This document shows positions 6,726-7,530 of a DNA stretch of 7,530 nucleotides, piece by piece. Under the pieces are notes generated by a model that searched no databases, was not told the DNA's origin, and was given only the letters and a program-made list of their open reading frames with translations. The stretch's first letter is position 1. Every line of letters begins with the position of its first letter. The translations under genes were made by a program, and so were the position numbers. The stretch comes from Alistipes sp. (GTDB taxonomy: Bacteria > Bacteroidota > Bacteroidia > Bacteroidales > Rikenellaceae), in contig JAIEHQ010000072.1 in assembly GCA_029065825.1 (NCBI GenBank), positions 1-7,530 on the forward strand, written 5' to 3'.

Positions 6726-7307
6726 ATGGAGCAGCTCTCTTATTTTGCCATAATCATCGGTGCGATCTTCGTCAATAATGTCGTGCTGGCGCAATTCCTC
6801 GGCATCTGTCCGTTTCTGGGCGTTTCGTCGAAGGTCGAGACCTCGCTCGGCATGGGTGCTGCCGTGACTTTCGTCATGGCCCTCGCCTCGGTAGTCGCCT
6901 GGGCTCTCCAGACCTATGTGCTGGTGCCGCTGGGGATCGAGTACATGCAGACGATCGTCTTTATTCTGGTCATTGCGGCTCTGGTACAGATGGTCGAGAT
7001 CATGCTCAAGAAAATCTCGCCGGCACTCTATCAGGCGCTTGGAATCTTCCTGCCGCTCATTACCACCAACTGTGCGGTGCTGGGTGTGGCAATCCTGATG
7101 ATCTCGAAAGAGTTCAATCTGCTGCAGAGCGTCGTCTATTCGATTGCGACCGCCGTGGGATTCGCTCTGGCGCTGGTCATCTTCGCCGGTATCCGCGAAC
7201 GGCTCGAGTTGGAGAATATCCCCAAGGCCATGCAGGGGATTCCCGTCGCATTGGTAACCGCCGGTATTCTGGCGATGGCTTTCATGGGATTCTCCGGGTT
7301 GGTGTAG
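6726..7307 (+). CDS. rnfA: Ion-translocating ferredoxin:NAD+ oxidoreductase subunit RnfA
   Basis: RnfA is the partner of RnfE: a six-span membrane protein, here 193 residues, the usual family length. The motifs are NNVVLAQFLGICPFLGVS with Cys28, and LITTNCAVLGVA with Cys116, the two ligands it contributes to the intramembrane cluster shared with RnfE. A cytoplasmic or periplasmic loop contains GIRERLE near 157-163, followed by NIPKAMQGIPVALVTAGILAMA-type sequence that ends the protein. The ATG is three bases after the rnfE stop and has only a weak AGGG in front, so translation is probably coupled. It is the last gene of the rnf series; the long hairpin at 7368-7422 begins about 60 bases after its stop. 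Confidence 0.95.
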   Translation: MEQLSYFAIIIGAIFVNNVVLAQFLGICPFLGVSSKVETSLGMGAAVTFVMALASVVAWALQTYVLVPLGIEYMQTIVFILVIAALVQMVEIMLKKISPALYQALGIFLPLITTNCAVLGVAILMISKEFNLLQSVVYSIATAVGFALALVIFAGIRERLELENIPKAMQGIPVALVTAGILAMAFMGFSGLV

Positions 7308-7348
7308 CCACACACTTCCGAAGGTCCGCCATCCCGGGGATGTAGAAA

Positions 7349-7420
7349 CTCGGGAGGAGGGGAAACGACGGAAACGCTCGGGAGCATTCGTACCTTTTGC
7401 GAACGCTCCCGAGCGTTTCC
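7349..7420 (+). repeat. Repeated blocks A-B-B-A with complementary A'-B'
   Basis: Two short blocks recur here. Block A, CTCGGGAG, is at 7349-7356 and 7377-7384; block B, GGAAACG, is at 7361-7367 and 7370-7376. Their complements CTCCCGAG (7406-7413) and CGTTTCC (7414-7420) form the right arm of the hairpin that follows rnfA. The outer A and first B copies could therefore compete with the inner copies for the same right arm, although in the wrong order to give one continuous helix. The blocks are short, so a purely chance origin or slipped duplication is possible. Confidence 0.5.
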
Positions 7421-7422
7421 GT
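7368..7422 (+). terminator. Long perfect hairpin downstream of rnfA, probable transcript end
   Basis: Bases 7368-7385 pair perfectly with 7405-7422 (18 bp). After one A-C mismatch, 7387-7390 pair with 7400-7403, leaving a 9-base loop (TACCTTTTG). The stem is GC-rich and lies about 60 bases after the last rnf gene, so it should end or protect the 3' end of the operon transcript. There is no T run after either arm on either strand, so it is not a textbook intrinsic terminator. It could instead be a stabilising 3' structure or a copy of a dispersed palindromic repeat. Confidence 0.5.
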
Positions 7423-7436
7423 TGCATGTCGTGCGG

Positions 7437-7459
7437 GGCGCTTTCGGCGTAGCGCCTTT
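7437..7459 (+). terminator. Second terminator-like hairpin
   Basis: GGCGCT (7437-7442) pairs with AGCGCC (7451-7456) around an 8-base loop, followed by TTTC. The six-pair GC-rich stem with a short T run is a weak intrinsic-terminator candidate on the plus strand, 14 bases after the long hairpin. It may act with that hairpin as a tandem transcript end. The stem is short and the T run is only three bases. Confidence 0.3.
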
Positions 7460-7482
7460 CGTTCTCCGGGGCGGAGGATCGA

Positions 7483-7499
7483 TGCAATGTTAGATTGCA
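7483..7499. repeat. Short inverted repeat TGCAAT-N5-ATTGCA
   Basis: A perfect 6-bp inverted repeat with a 5-base spacer (GTTAG) lies in an AT-richer stretch near the right edge. Such a site could be an operator or part of a promoter region for a gene to the right, but the window ends 31 bases later and nothing else supports this. The remaining sequence up to 7530 shows no gene I can support. Confidence 0.25.
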
Positions 7500-7530
7500 A
7501 AACATCGCTCTTTCGGTATTGTCGCGGGCG

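Noticed and set aside
7491..7498. TAGATTGC as a possible -7 promoter box near the right edge
   Set aside because: It departs from TAnnTTTG at the last two positions and has no -33 box; it also forms part of the small inverted repeat.
7282..7500. Minus-strand open frame of 72 codons across the region after rnfA
   Set aside because: It runs through the long hairpin and the repeated blocks and into rnfA, with a translation lacking any recognisable family.
7487..7530. Possible start of a further gene (ATG at 7487 with GGAGG at 7473-7477, open to the window end)
   Set aside because: Only 14 codons are visible, no motif is recognisable, a promoter box is not clear, and Shine-Dalgarno evidence is weak in this lineage.

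Overview
The window carries one tightly packed, rightward transcription unit of eight genes: nadE, rseC, rnfB, rnfC, rnfD, rnfG, rnfE and rnfA. High GC, the Bacteroidota-type -7 promoter box (TAnnTTTG) before nadE, near absence of Shine-Dalgarno sequences, and the B-C-D-G-E-A order with rseC in front all point to a GC-rich member of the Bacteroidales. A gut Rikenellaceae such as Alistipes is my best guess; this taxonomic call is inference, not a database result.

Layout: positions 1-111 hold no gene that I can support, but contain a weak terminator-like hairpin with a T6 run (64-83) and a good -7 box (96-103). nadE (169-1752) encodes a two-domain NAD+ synthetase whose ammonia-using synthetase half looks intact, while its glutaminase half has Gly where the catalytic Cys should be. 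Four bases later rseC (1757-2173) begins. rnfB (2170-3072), rnfC (3097-4461), rnfD (4484-5452), rnfG (5459-6145), rnfE (6138-6722) and rnfA (6726-7307) follow with gaps of at most 24 bases or short overlaps. Positions 7308-7530 contain no convincing gene, but hold a long perfect hairpin (18 bp) with an unusual block arrangement and two smaller hairpins.

Function: the six Rnf subunits form a membrane ferredoxin:NAD+ oxidoreductase that couples electron transfer from reduced ferredoxin to NAD+ with outward pumping of Na+ or H+. RnfB takes electrons from ferredoxin; RnfA and RnfE carry a cluster across the membrane; RnfD and RnfG carry covalent FMN; RnfC has the FMN/NADH site and returns electrons to NAD+. 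RseC is a small membrane protein that regularly accompanies Rnf/Rsx. NadE makes the NAD+ that this complex reduces, so the unit joins NAD+ synthesis with NAD+ reduction.

This is mostly a well-known system, not a new one. The points most worth a second look are the apparently dead glutaminase site of NadE, two extra SGAT flavinylation-like motifs in a 10-residue repeat in the RnfG tail (while its usual site reads TAAT), the nadE-rnf linkage, and a full consensus Shine-Dalgarno before rnfE in a lineage that rarely uses one.
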